Positions 1 to 8,634 of a DNA stretch of 56,220 bases are shown here, in pieces. Position 1 is the first letter of the stretch. Each line of letters opens with the position of its first letter. The notes under the pieces are model-generated. The model did no database searches. It saw only the letters and a list, made by a program, of their open reading frames with translations, and had not been told where the DNA came from. A program made the position numbers and the translations under genes. Source of the stretch: Actinomycetota bacterium (GTDB taxonomy: Bacteria > Actinomycetota > Acidimicrobiia > Spongiisociales > UBA5794); the NCBI GenBank assembly GCA_013151445.1, contig JAADIG010000092.1, positions 1 through 56,220 on the forward strand, in the 5' to 3' direction.

Positions 1-2
1 GC

Positions 3-143
3 GACAACATCACGATGACCTACTACGAAGCCGGCCACATGATGTATGTGCATCTGCCCTCGCTCGAGCAACTCGCCACCGACATGAGAACATTCATAAC
101 CGACGCCACAGACGTGAGTTCGAGGCCCGATAGCCACATCTGA
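3..143 (+). CDS. S10 serine carboxypeptidase, C-terminal end (partial)
   Basis: Only the last 46 codons are in the window; the gene begins upstream of base 1. The frame reads DNITMTYYEAGHMMYVH and continues to a TGA at 141-143. The YYEAGHMMY segment is the conserved catalytic-histidine block near the end of bacterial peptidase S10 (carboxypeptidase C) proteins, which are usually secreted or periplasmic exopeptidases. A second, broken copy of the same block lies at about 3330-3629 on the same strand, so this looks like the intact partner of a duplicated or disrupted locus at an island edge. The rest of the protein, its signal peptide and the catalytic serine cannot be seen. Confidence 0.75.
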   Translation, partial: DNITMTYYEAGHMMYVHLPSLEQLATDMRTFITDATDVSSRPDSHI

Positions 144-532
144 CTACGGATCAAAAGGTCCGGGCACGAACTCGGAGAGTTCGCCGGGTCCCTCCAGACG
201 TGCTTCTGAAACCCTGTTACGGCGGAGGTTCTGTCACGTAGGGGGTGGTGCGACTGGCCAGTGGGTAGGTCTGGGGAGCCATCCGTTCGCTCGATCTACG
301 ATGCAGGCGGCCAACGTGTGACTCCGCGGGGACTCAGTGACACTCCGAAATGGACCCGATCGACGATTCGGTGACCAATCGTATGAACGGTCAACCCCCG
401 ATGGCGTCCGGTATCAGCCGTCGAGCCGCATGCGTGTGCCCGTAGCCCGAAAAATGGCGAGGCCCCCAGATACCTCGGCGAAGAACCGGACGACCCGGCT
501 CTTCACTTCGTAGTGTGGAGCCACAGATTGCA
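144..532. other. Intergenic, no supported gene
   Basis: No open frame here looks like a protein. The one frame crossing the right part (391-654, minus) lies antisense to the next gene and has no recognisable motif. I see no tRNA, no strong hairpin and no clear promoter. It is probably worn sequence at the island edge. Confidence 0.4.
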
Positions 533-1267
533 TCACTGCTGCGCACCAAGTGTCGCTTGGATTGTCTCCTTGAGCGCTTTTTCGAAACGTTCCATTCCTG
601 GCGGCGTGTATTGATACTGGATATATCTGACATGCCGAAGATCGAAGGGCACATCGTTTGAATCCTGAGTGATGAGGACGACGGGTTTGCCCACAGTGTG
701 TGCTATGCCAATCTCGTAGAAGACGTTCGGATTTCGATCGGTGCAGTCTGCAATGACCACCTTCGCATTACAGATGCCATCCCATATGTCCTTCATGATG
801 TCGTGTGTTGTGAAGAAATCGTCAGCCCGCTTCATGCTTAAGTCAAGCCTGTCGGCAACTTTCTTCAGATGGTTGTCATATACGGGCGTCAACTCGTCGC
901 GAAAAGGCATCAATACGAATAGCTCAGCGACTTTAGCTTTCGGGAGATCGACTGGGCGGCCGAAGAAGGGGGTGAACGTTGCCGACTTGCCGGTTTGCCG
1001 TTCAACTAGCTCGATTATGCTCAGACCCAGGACTTGAGCTAAGTCCCCCACAGAGGGAGACAAGCCAATTGTTGCATCGGACTCCCACTCACCGAAGTCC
1101 GCCGTGTCCGTGGTGATTAAACCTTGATTGTGCAGTCCCCGGAGAACGTGAATAAGGTCTCCTTGAGCAGTAAGACCTTGAACACCGAGATGGGAACAAA
1201 GCGTATCGAACTGCATCTCTCCGTACTCGCGCAATACGGCCAAGACGGCCGGTCCCAAGTTAGTCAT
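533..1267 (-). CDS. Winged-helix + nucleoside 2-deoxyribosyltransferase-like protein
   Basis: This is a 244-aa protein. Residues 1-60 look like a winged helix-turn-helix. Residues 114-243 form a Rossmann-like NDT/TIR-like domain with FVLMPF (117-122), IADCTDRNPNVFYEIGIAH (172-190) and a late DLRHVRYIQY strand. In this family the Asp and Glu of the IADCT...NPNVFYE block act on the glycosidic bond of nucleosides or NAD-like ligands, and members are frequent in defence islands. The ATG at 1267 was chosen because AGGAGG lies 8 nt upstream; the 11-residue longer frame lacks such a site. Base composition by eye is lower in GC than the housekeeping genes, which suggests transfer. It neighbours a dead integrase. 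A stress-signalling role is equally possible, and the substrate is unknown. Confidence 0.7.
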   Translation of the reverse strand: MTNLGPAVLAVLREYGEMQFDTLCSHLGVQGLTAQGDLIHVLRGLHNQGLITTDTADFGEWESDATIGLSPSVGDLAQVLGLSIIELVERQTGKSATFTPFFGRPVDLPKAKVAELFVLMPFRDELTPVYDNHLKKVADRLDLSMKRADDFFTTHDIMKDIWDGICNAKVVIADCTDRNPNVFYEIGIAHTVGKPVVLITQDSNDVPFDLRHVRYIQYQYTPPGMERFEKALKETIQATLGAQQ

Positions 1268-1420
1268 CGGATTATCCTCCTTGGCGGCTAGCTGCCTCAC
1301 TCGCCATTCGACGTCGATCCCTTCTACTCACATGGGTCGTACTGTGTAGCGTTGAATTCACTACTCCGCGATAGATCCTAGTCTCACCGTCGATCGCGCT
1401 CATGGGGTCAAGCTCCCTGA

Positions 1421-2200
1421 TCACGAGTGTGTCTGTCTTCCGAGGTGCGGGTTGTCGAAAAGCACATCCGTGATCGCTTCGGTCGCCTCCTGCTTCTCAC
1501 TGCCAATGAGATGCCCACAGATGTCCGCGACCGAGGCGTGTCTGAGCACCTCTCGGGCACAACCCATAGCGGGGCGCCCTGGGCGAGCATGATCGAAGCG
1601 GCGGAGTGGCGAAGCTCATGAGGCGTCCAATGCCCGAGGTCGGCGCGGGCACGCAGGCAGTGGAAGTAGCGGGCGGAGTTGTCGGGGTCGATGGGTGTGC
1701 CCTTGCAGGTCGTGAACACGAGACGCGATTCCGCCCATTCCGGTCCCGCTGCGCAGCGTTCTCAAGCCTGCCGTGCGCGGTGGGATCGGGGCAGCCCGTC
1801 GAGCGCCAGAGCGAGGTGGAGCGTTCTCCTCGACTTCTTCGTCTTCAGGTCCCGGAGGACGGGTTGGGTCTTCCTGCCGTCTCGTTCTGCTGGTCCACTG
1901 GCAGTCGTTCCCGGTGTAGCTGCCGTCATACATGCACGAGACCTGTGTCGAGATGGATGTCCGACCAGGAGAGGCCGAGCGCCTCGCCGCGGCGGATCCC
2001 GAACGTCACTCTTGTCGCATAAGGCGCTTCCAAGCGGTCGCTGCGCGCTGTATCGAGCAAGCGTCTCGCTTCGGCAACGGTGAGAGAGCGACCATCGGAC
2101 TGTCCGATCCGGTGAGGATCGGACAACACGGCAACGTTCCGTACTAACAGGCCTTCGCTTGCTTTCCCGCTGCGCAATCCACTCGGAAAGCGCTGACTTC
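1421..2200 (-). pseudogene. Tyrosine recombinase/integrase, frameshifted
   Basis: Pieces of one actinobacterial phage-type integrase appear in order in different minus-strand frames. About 2150-1926 carries SLTVAEARRLLDTARSD and RRGEALGLSWSDI. About 1860-1762 carries LKTKKSRRTLHLAL and HRARQA. About 1716-1555 carries TPIDPDN and the catalytic HELRHSAASIML box. The C-terminus, CGHLIGSEKQEAT to NPHLGRQTHS, ends at the TGA at 1421-1423. The usual catalytic motif reads VYGHL; here it reads ICGHL, so the Tyr codon has become TGT (1517-1519). With at least two frameshifts, the lost nucleophile and no visible SAM-like N-terminus, the enzyme should be inactive. It marks an old integration event and an immobilised island. 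Confidence 0.85.
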
Positions 2201-2384
2201 ATGCGGGTCTTGGGGTCGAGAACCGGGTTCAGATGGAGACCGACAGTGTCGGCGTGGTCCACCGCCGCTGAACACAGCTACGGAGATGGCCGCACCCCGA
2301 CGTTGTGTCTACTTGTGAGGGTTGAACCGTCACGCTGTGCGATGAAGTGTGGAGGCCATCGCCCATATGTCGTAGGCTGGCGGC

Positions 2385-3203
2385 ATGACCAGCCGACTCG
2401 ATCTAGACGAGACAGTACGGGACCACGCATCGGAGCAAATGCGGACCGTGCCGAAGCTTATCGTTCCGAGCATCAGCGCACTCGGAGCCATCGTGAGCGA
2501 GCTGTTCCTGCGGGTCAACCCGTCTCTCGGTCCGTGGCGATGGTGGTTCTTACCGCTCTCTGGCCTTGGGGCAGGATTCCTGGCGTATTCAGGACCGCGA
2601 TTGTGGTTCATGCTCGGAGCCGCGCGGCACCAGAGAGACGCAGCGCGTACGCGACTTCGTGAGATCAAGAGGGCGGCGAGTGAACTCTCCATCGTCGCAA
2701 CCGAGGCTCGTTCTATTCCCGATGGCCCCGGAGCCATTGTCCAGGTTCAGGTCAGGAACGAAGGTCGAGGCGCATTGTTCGCCGTGGTCATCGAGTCAAT
2801 CGTGGGAAGCGAGGAAGGGCTGATCGACCCGTTCGCGCCTTTGTATTGGATGGGAAGGCCGAACGTCTTGGACGAAGAGATTCCGCCAAGGGAGAGTCGA
2901 GTGGTCGGACTTGGTTGGCTCTCTGGGGGCGGATCACGCGGTCTGGAGTTCACGCCAATGTCGCCAGACGGCACCAGTCATCGCAGGAAATACAAGCTGC
3001 TCAAGGGCACAACGACTGTCCGCTTCCTGGTGTCTGCCCGGGGCGTACCCGAGTTCGACTACACGAGGCCAATCAGCGTGTCGATCCGGTGGGAGGGACC
3101 AGGCAATGACCCGCACATTGGAGACCCTACATCGGAGGATGCGATGATTTGTAGGTTTTCGCCGCCCGTCACCAAGTTGCTGGATTTCGGACCCCGAAGG
3201 TAG
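2385..3203 (+). CDS. Membrane-anchored hypothetical protein (two TM + beta-rich domain)
   Basis: The 272-aa product is not recognised. Two hydrophobic segments at about 24-45 and 50-76 are followed by a charged, probably coiled stretch (QRDAARTRLREIKRAASEL, about 83-103). A beta-rich domain with VQVRNEGRGALFAVVIES follows; this resembles the immunoglobulin-like sensor part of small anchored proteins. The start is the ATG after a weak GGCGG. The same layout (two TM, QRDEAL coil, VINHGPKG beta domain) recurs in the 10956-11693 protein, so the two may be paralogues bracketing the island. Cytosolic or external placement of the beta domain cannot be decided from sequence. Confidence 0.55.
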   Translation: MTSRLDLDETVRDHASEQMRTVPKLIVPSISALGAIVSELFLRVNPSLGPWRWWFLPLSGLGAGFLAYSGPRLWFMLGAARHQRDAARTRLREIKRAASELSIVATEARSIPDGPGAIVQVQVRNEGRGALFAVVIESIVGSEEGLIDPFAPLYWMGRPNVLDEEIPPRESRVVGLGWLSGGGSRGLEFTPMSPDGTSHRRKYKLLKGTTTVRFLVSARGVPEFDYTRPISVSIRWEGPGNDPHIGDPTSEDAMICRFSPPVTKLLDFGPRR

Positions 3204-3241
3204 CTCCAATTGCCATTCGACAAGCTGAGGGGATTGGGGAC

Positions 3242-3266
3242 CATAGGCCTATGCCCGGGACCCGGG
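3242..3266. repeat. Two adjacent short palindromes
   Basis: CATAGGCCTATG (3242-3253) is a perfect 12-bp palindrome and is followed directly by CCCGGGACCCGGG (3254-3266). They lie 38 bp after the membrane-protein stop and before the S10 remnant. They could be part of a terminator or a recombination scar; there is no T-run. Confidence 0.35.
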
Positions 3267-3329
3267 AGGTGATCCGGTGTCGCGTGGAGAGTCACCGAGA
3301 TGGCGGGCATGATCCTAATGGGCGTGGAC

Positions 3330-3629
3330 AATTGTCCGACCGGTTTCATCCACCGGACTGCGCGGACTTCCAGAACTCGTATGTTGACATGTCCCGGACG
3401 TGGCGTCACGCGGCTGGCACGTGAAAGTCCTGGTGCCAACCGATACCCCGACCTGGCGGTTACGTACTCTGCAACCGAGTACGCGTTCAACCAGTATGGG
3501 TCTTGACCCGAAATCTGAAACAACGTCACCATGACCTACTACGAGACCGGGCACATGATGTATGTGCGCTCTCCCTGGGTGAAGGGACGCGACACCGCGA
3601 TGAGTTCCTTCACTGCCAACGCTATATGA
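3330..3629 (+). pseudogene. S10 carboxypeptidase C-terminal remnant
   Basis: Fragments of the S10 C-terminus are readable in order: PPDCADFQNSYVDMSRTWRH, then HVKVLV, then a shift to NRYPDLAVTYSATEYAFNQY, then stops or shifts around TCTTGACCCGAAATCTGA, and finally NNVTMTYYETGHMMYV ending in TGA at 3627-3629. Intact family members read approximately HLKVLVANGYYDLATPFFATEYAF, then LDPELRDNITMTYYEAGHMMY. At least two frameshifts and two in-frame stops make it a pseudogene. It is about 80 percent identical by eye to the intact end at 3-143 over the shared block and has the same orientation. Confidence 0.85.
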
Positions 3630-3779
3630 CCTGATACCCGGCACCGACTCCGGAAGAACGTTGGGCGTTCGTTACGCGGGTGGCGCTCCCGTTGACCAAC
3701 TCCGGGTGAGACAGCCATCGCCCAGGCAGTCGGCGCGACCTACTCTTCTGTCAGGCTGCAGTGGCGGGACAACAATGGG

Positions 3780-4200
3780 CACGGCCGGGACTTGCGTCGC
3801 CGAAAAGATGTGTAGCTCGTCGGAGCGGTAGCCCCTTTCGGCGATGAGGATCTGGTCCGGTCGGGCCAGGTTGGAGTCCATAGCAATCCTATCGGCGAAG
3901 ACTTCTCGTTCGTCGTGTTCGGCGCCGGTGCGACCGAGCGCTACGGGAGGTCCTGACGGTGTGGCGATGATGTGGTGCCGGAGTCCCCAGAAATAACTCG
4001 ACGGCGACGCGGAGTGACCGTAGATGGCCCAACCATCCAGGTCGGAGCGTTGGGCTGTCTCGCGGCTGCGGCCACATTCGACGGGTGTGGAATCAACGAG
4101 CGGATGACATCGATGTAGCCGGGGCAGCTGCGAGCCAGTATTGCGACAATGTGGCGCGTGGTGATTGCAGCGCCGCGTAGATACTTGTTGCAACCGGACG
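3780..4200 (-). pseudogene. IS982-family transposase remnant
   Basis: Two frames together give an IS982-type transposase core. One reads GCNKYLRGAAITTRHIVAIL. The other reads VDSTPVECGRSRETAQRSDL, then SSYFWGLRHHIIATPSGPPV, then AERGYRSDE. DSTPVECG contains the first catalytic Asp of the DDE triad. A frameshift near 4097 joins the parts; the N-terminus and the last third are missing. No terminal inverted repeats were identified. It sits between the S10 remnant and the promoter of the defence locus. Confidence 0.8.
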
Positions 4201-4538
4201 GACTTGAGGGGTCGGGCCACCCTCGGCTACCAATTCCCGGACCATATGCCAAATCGTAGCAGTGTTCCGGATCCGCAGCGCGGATCCTATCTCGGGATCC
4301 ACACTGCGGACCTTGCCGTCGCGGCCCCCAATACGGCGAGCCCTTTCGTTCACGAAGGGCGGCGGAGCAACCAAGTTCAACCTGTCGGCCGGCTTGAAGG
4401 CACCTCGCGACGTTTGTGAGCCCGCCTGAGCTTCACCGAGGCACATTCTGGGTGTGGCAATCACTATGTAGATTCCGTATTATACGCAATGTATCATGAG
4501 TACATCGCTGCGTCCGTCGATACAGCGGCTATATTGGG

Positions 4539-4567
4539 TTGCGTTCTCTTATTACCTGCTATATACT
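4539..4567 (+). promoter_or_regulatory. Sigma70-type promoter of the RHH-ATPase operon
   Basis: TTGCGT (4539-4544) and TATACT (4562-4567) are separated by exactly 17 bp. They lie in an unusually AT-rich stretch (about 4470-4600) and would start transcription near 4574, 25 nt before the ATG at 4599. Base composition differs sharply from both flanks, typical of mobile defence loci. Confidence 0.6.
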
Positions 4568-4598
4568 CTGATTAGATCCACTACACGAGGTGTACGAG

Positions 4599-5675
4599 AT
4601 GATCGACAAACAAAGGCGAATTATGCGAATCCCGCTTCCGGTTCCTCTGATCCGGGAAATGGACGCCATCATCCTTCAGGAAGTTGGAGGCTACGTCACC
4701 CGCGCCGAGTTCATTGTCGATGCGATCCAGGAGCGGATCTTGGAGCTGACGATTGGAGATGAGGAGGATGCCGGTGCACCTCGTCCTGTCAATCAAGCGG
4801 TCGAGCAAGCCGAACAAGATGAGGTGGTCGCTAGCGGTGTATCGGCGATGGCCTCCGGTGCAATGACGCCTATGCACCCTCTGCTCGCGCAGACACGCAT
4901 CCAGGTCCCGGCCAGGGGTTTCGCTATTGAAGACCATCCGGTTCGCCCTGATGGAGTGGCCCTCTTTGGGCTCCACAACCGCGACTACCCGTCCTTGTGG
5001 GCGCTCGCACGCTTGGCCGTTGCCGCTGGTGACCAACCGGTCCCAATCGAGTCCTACTACACACAGGTGTTGCTGGATGCGTGGAAGTTCGGTGCCCTCT
5101 TGCTGGCTCTGGAGAAGCAGAGCGGTCCCAAGCGCACCGCTCTTTTCCCTACGAACATCCAGAAGGAGAAGGCTGCCGAGGCGGCCTTCCGTACGTTCGC
5201 GATTGGCGACTACAGGACCGATAGCGGGCAGGTACCCGCCACGCATGGCCCGCTCTTCGAATGGCGGGTGGCGGCTGTCAAAGAAACTTCCGATGGTCTG
5301 CAGATCGGTGTAACAAGCGAGGGATGGGATCTTCTCGGAGCAATCGACGGGATCTCCGTAGACGAACCACACCCGCCATCGATTGCGCGCTCGTTCTTCG
5401 ACCACCTCGCAAGAAACTCGGGAGCTGACTGGGAAGGCTTTGTCGAGATCTTCAACGCCATAGGGAGTGAGGGAGCAAACCGTCAACAGGTACTCAAACA
5501 CTTCGCCGAAGTTTGGTCGGACTGGACGGAGAACGAAGTCTCCACCAACGCAGCTGGATATGTCGCCCGAGCCCGCGAGTGGGGCCTTTTGGAACCCAAG
5601 CAGACTGAGGGTCGTTACCAACTCACTCAACTCGGTCTCGAGCAACTCACTACAAACATGACTGGAGCGATCTGA
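4599..5675 (+). CDS. Ribbon-helix-helix-like N-terminus, unknown partner of GHKL ATPase
   Basis: The 358-aa product has residues 9-50 (MRIPLPVPLIREMDAII, then YVTRAEFIVDAIQERILEL) that fit a CopG/Arc-type ribbon-helix-helix: a short basic strand followed by two helices. The remainder, about 100-358, is not recognised; its last 90 residues (HFAEVWSDW, then RAREWGLLE, then YQLTQLGLEQL) look like a winged helix. ATG 4599 is preferred over GTG 4590 because GAGGTG lies 6 nt upstream. Its TGA overlaps the ATG of the ATPase (TGATG), so the two are translationally coupled. Likely roles are DNA-binding subunit or specificity factor of the ATPase and/or autoregulator of the locus; both are inference. 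Confidence 0.6.
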   Translation: MIDKQRRIMRIPLPVPLIREMDAIILQEVGGYVTRAEFIVDAIQERILELTIGDEEDAGAPRPVNQAVEQAEQDEVVASGVSAMASGAMTPMHPLLAQTRIQVPARGFAIEDHPVRPDGVALFGLHNRDYPSLWALARLAVAAGDQPVPIESYYTQVLLDAWKFGALLLALEKQSGPKRTALFPTNIQKEKAAEAAFRTFAIGDYRTDSGQVPATHGPLFEWRVAAVKETSDGLQIGVTSEGWDLLGAIDGISVDEPHPPSIARSFFDHLARNSGADWEGFVEIFNAIGSEGANRQQVLKHFAEVWSDWTENEVSTNAAGYVARAREWGLLEPKQTEGRYQLTQLGLEQLTTNMTGAI

Positions 5676-7984
5676 TGTCCAGGCACAGGATCGTCGAGGC
5701 AGCGCTCGCAGCCCGAACCACCGAAGAGGCGGCCAAAGTCCAAGACCTTATCGAGGTGGCCATTGGCGCCCGGTACCAACGTCCGATCGGGGACCGCTGG
5801 AACAACCAGGGGTTGCTCACAGCCAGCGGGAGCAACTACAACCACAAGGCACTCGAGGTCGTCACCAACATGCAGGATGCCATTCTTGAGCTACACGCGC
5901 TGCAAGAGTATGGGCGTCACGAGAATGTCCCCTTCAAGACCCCCTACGAGGCTGCCACAGTACTGCTTGCCAGACTCGACAGGAAGGAACGAGCCGCGCT
6001 GGCAACTGTGACTATCGACCAGTCGTCGACGGAAGCTAACAGGAGGCACATCACGCTCCTGATGCGAGACCACGGGTGCGGCATCCGGCCCAATCAGGTG
6101 CCCCGTACGATCTTCCAGATAGGTACAAGCCACAAGGACGGCGTTGACTGGCAGCAGGGCACCTTCGGGCTCGGCGGTGCCACAACCTATCGAAATTCTG
6201 ATGCTGTCGTTCTTGTGACTCGTCGTCATCCCGACCTGCTCCAACCCGGCGATGAAGACCGTATCACCGTTGCCGTAGTGCAATGGGAACGCGTCAGAAC
6301 TACCACCAATGCCTTCTACCTTGTCGCATCGCCGTGGGAACAGCCTGGTGACGAGGCAGCCCCCATTTCGGTCCTGGCCGCGGAGTACCCGGACTTCCAG
6401 CCGGGTACTCATCTCGCTCTCATAGCGTACGCGACCGAGGGCCTCGGCCGGCGTTCAGGAGATGAGCGATCCTTCGACACGGTCTTCAACACACGGCTCT
6501 ACCGGCCGGTTGTCCCGATCAGCTACCGCAACAACATCGTCCGCGCCGAACGGGTTGAGACCCTCGACGGACTCGAACGCCGCTTCGATGACAACCCAGG
6601 TGATCCGGGAACCGAAGGACTCGACACTCTCCCCTTCACGCATGCCGGAGGGACCTATCACCTGCCGATGCGATTCCGGCTCTTCGCCAAGCCGGGGCAG
6701 AAAGGCCAGCGCCGGAACTTCGTCGCCCACGGTCACGCTCTCGTCATTACGTCCAACGGCCAGGTGCACTCGCACTGGCAACCGCAGGAATTCAAGTTCC
6801 GCACGAAACTCAACAAGCTCTACGACCGCATCCTCGTCGTTGTGGAAAGCGATGCGTTGCCAATCGAGGTGCGTACTGAGCTATTCACGGCGGACCGCGC
6901 ACAGCTTGTCCGAAACGCCGCGGCCATCCGGCTGGAACATGAGATCGCCGCCTTCCTTGACGACTGGGCCGCCCTCCAGGATGCGAACAGCGCCCTCATC
7001 AAGGAGGCCATCACGGGTGACAACAACGATCGACCAACTATCGAGGTTGCACGCAAGATCGCGCGCGCTCTCAAGGTCAAAGGGTTCTCCGCAGGCGGCA
7101 CCGGAACCGGCGGCAGTCGACCCAAGCCCCCCGACCCCGTGCCACCCGAGGATCTCTACGACAATCCAACGCATTTCGAGGGCCCAGACGAGGTTGTGGC
7201 ACCCGTTGGCAAGGCCAAAGGCATCTACTTCAAGCTCAATGCCAAGGATGGATTCCTCGGACCCGACGAGAGGGGGAATCTCCACGTCACCTGCGACCAT
7301 CCGGACATTGGTCTCGATGAGATCACCGTCGGTGACCTTCGCTCCGGGCGTGTTCGGGTTAGCATCGCCGTTCCAGAGACTGAGGACCTCGGCCCGTACC
7401 AACTTCACGCAGTCATTCTTCCGTGGCCCAAGTCGTCGGGCGGTTTGGGTCCACAGTTTGAGTGGACAACCAAGCTTGAACTCGTCAGTGAGACGAAGCC
7501 CAAGCCCGGAGGCAAGGGCTCCGGCAAGGACAAGGGCAGCAAGGCGGTTGGCCAGGGGAATCTGGTTGCTCTGATCTGGCGCAGCGACGAGGACAAGGAT
7601 GATTGGAATCCCTCCAGTGTCGGGGACATCGAAATGGTCACAGGGAAGGATCTCGCCGCGCAGAGGGACGAATACGAGGATCTTGCCAAGATTACGGACG
7701 AGATCCCCACGATTGTGCTGAACCGGACCCATTCCCCGCTCAAGAAGTACGTGCAGGCGCGCGCTGTTGAACTCACGGACGACGGTAAGGAGCAGGCCCG
7801 CGAACGTTACGCGGTCGGCGTCGGCGTCGCACTCCTGATACTCAACCAGCAACGTGACAAAGATGTGAAGAACAAGAAGATCCCCGATGAGGAAACATTC
7901 GCCGCTGCCGCGCGAGCCTCCGCGCGAGCGGTTCTTAGCGTTCTACCTGACTATGATCGTCTCGCCAAAGAGCTGGAGGACTAG
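5675..7984 (+). CDS. GHKL (MutL/MORC-like, paraMORC-type) ATPase
   Basis: This 769-aa protein has a clear Bergerat-fold ATP site. The N-box is E61-VVT-N65-MQ-D68-A69; the G1 box is D132-H-G-C-G136; the G2 box GTFGLGG is at 162-168, inside FQIGTSHKDG...QQGTFGLGGA. The region after it (about 190-330) would correspond to the S5-like transducer. A proline/glycine-rich linker (about 475-495) leads to a beta-rich domain (LNAKDGFLGPDERG) and a second GK-rich linker near 610-625. Comparative genomics has placed MORC-like GHKL ATPases in restriction-modification operons, where ATP-driven clamp closure on DNA is proposed. Here it is coupled to the RHH-like gene and lies next to vsr, HNH and a cytosine methyltransferase. 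No SF2 helicase is present. It is not a canonical MutL or Hsp90. Confidence 0.75.
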   Translation: MSRHRIVEAALAARTTEEAAKVQDLIEVAIGARYQRPIGDRWNNQGLLTASGSNYNHKALEVVTNMQDAILELHALQEYGRHENVPFKTPYEAATVLLARLDRKERAALATVTIDQSSTEANRRHITLLMRDHGCGIRPNQVPRTIFQIGTSHKDGVDWQQGTFGLGGATTYRNSDAVVLVTRRHPDLLQPGDEDRITVAVVQWERVRTTTNAFYLVASPWEQPGDEAAPISVLAAEYPDFQPGTHLALIAYATEGLGRRSGDERSFDTVFNTRLYRPVVPISYRNNIVRAERVETLDGLERRFDDNPGDPGTEGLDTLPFTHAGGTYHLPMRFRLFAKPGQKGQRRNFVAHGHALVITSNGQVHSHWQPQEFKFRTKLNKLYDRILVVVESDALPIEVRTELFTADRAQLVRNAAAIRLEHEIAAFLDDWAALQDANSALIKEAITGDNNDRPTIEVARKIARALKVKGFSAGGTGTGGSRPKPPDPVPPEDLYDNPTHFEGPDEVVAPVGKAKGIYFKLNAKDGFLGPDERGNLHVTCDHPDIGLDEITVGDLRSGRVRVSIAVPETEDLGPYQLHAVILPWPKSSGGLGPQFEWTTKLELVSETKPKPGGKGSGKDKGSKAVGQGNLVALIWRSDEDKDDWNPSSVGDIEMVTGKDLAAQRDEYEDLAKITDEIPTIVLNRTHSPLKKYVQARAVELTDDGKEQARERYAVGVGVALLILNQQRDKDVKNKKIPDEETFAAAARASARAVLSVLPDYDRLAKELED

Positions 7985-8137
7985 GTGTGGCAACGAGTCA
8001 GGGTGGAGCCGCGAGCCCGACGGCGCGGTGATGGTTGACGGTGCCATCCGCTGCGTCACGTACTCGGCTGTGTCTCGCGAGACCTTTCCCCCCGTGACTG
8101 GACGTTGCCCCAGACTGCTTCCCCCGCTCGCGTCTGA

Positions 8138-8587
8138 TCACGCTTCCTCTGACCCGTCGATCCGACCGCGTGGGTAGCCGAGGTCGCGCAGGCACTGTTT
8201 CACTCGATCTGCCGCTTCTCGAGGGTCCTTCAGGACCTCGAAATCCCATAGCCTGATCACAGTCCACGCGAATGCGGCCAGCTCGGTGTTTGATCGGCTA
8301 TCTCTGGCCACGTTCTCCGCAATCTTGCGATCCCAGAACTCGCCGCTCTGGCCAGCCTTGTACTTCGAAGGGTGACCGTGCCAGAAGGCACCGTCGACGA
8401 AGACGGCGAGCTTGGCCGGGCCGAATGCGATATCAGGCCGCCCTGGAAGATCGCGACGATGACACCGCCAACCGCGAACCCCGAGCGCCCACAGGGCGCG
8501 ACGTAGAGCGAGTTCGGGCTGCGTATCACTGCTCTTGATCCGGCCCATTATCCGGCTTCGTTCTTCTTTGGTGAACACGTCGGGCAC
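8138..8587 (-). CDS. vsr: Very short patch repair (Vsr) endonuclease
   Basis: The start is GTG 8587, with GGGAG 6 nt upstream; this gives 149 aa, the normal family length, whereas the longer frame adds 27 poorly conserved residues. It opens with the family signature FTKEERSRIMGRIKSSDTQP, followed by LPGRPDIAF and AVFVDGAFWHGHP. These carry the catalytic Asp and the zinc/phosphate-contacting His residues, and the protein ends with VIRLWDFEV. Vsr nicks 5' of T in T:G mismatches that arise when 5-methylcytosine deaminates, so it fits the C5-methyltransferase at 9452-10582. It lies convergent to the ATPase gene and head-to-head with the HNH gene (47 bp between starts), a compact divergent promoter region. 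Confidence 0.9.
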   Translation of the reverse strand: MPDVFTKEERSRIMGRIKSSDTQPELALRRALWALGVRGWRCHRRDLPGRPDIAFGPAKLAVFVDGAFWHGHPSKYKAGQSGEFWDRKIAENVARDSRSNTELAAFAWTVIRLWDFEVLKDPREAADRVKQCLRDLGYPRGRIDGSEEA

Positions 8588-8634
8588 GGTCTGCTCCCGG
8601 GTTTGGCGCGAGTCTTTACGGTACCATCCAGCTA

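Noticed and set aside
391-654. 87-codon minus-strand frame
   Set aside because: It overlaps the well-supported NDT-like gene in another frame and has no motif or ribosome-binding site.
4581-5645. 354-codon minus-strand frame
   Set aside because: Antisense shadow of the RHH-like gene; the plus frame has the promoter, the ribosome-binding site and the coupling to the ATPase.
6462-7574. 370-codon plus frame inside the GHKL gene
   Set aside because: Ser/Arg/Thr-rich composition typical of a shifted frame of a high-GC gene.
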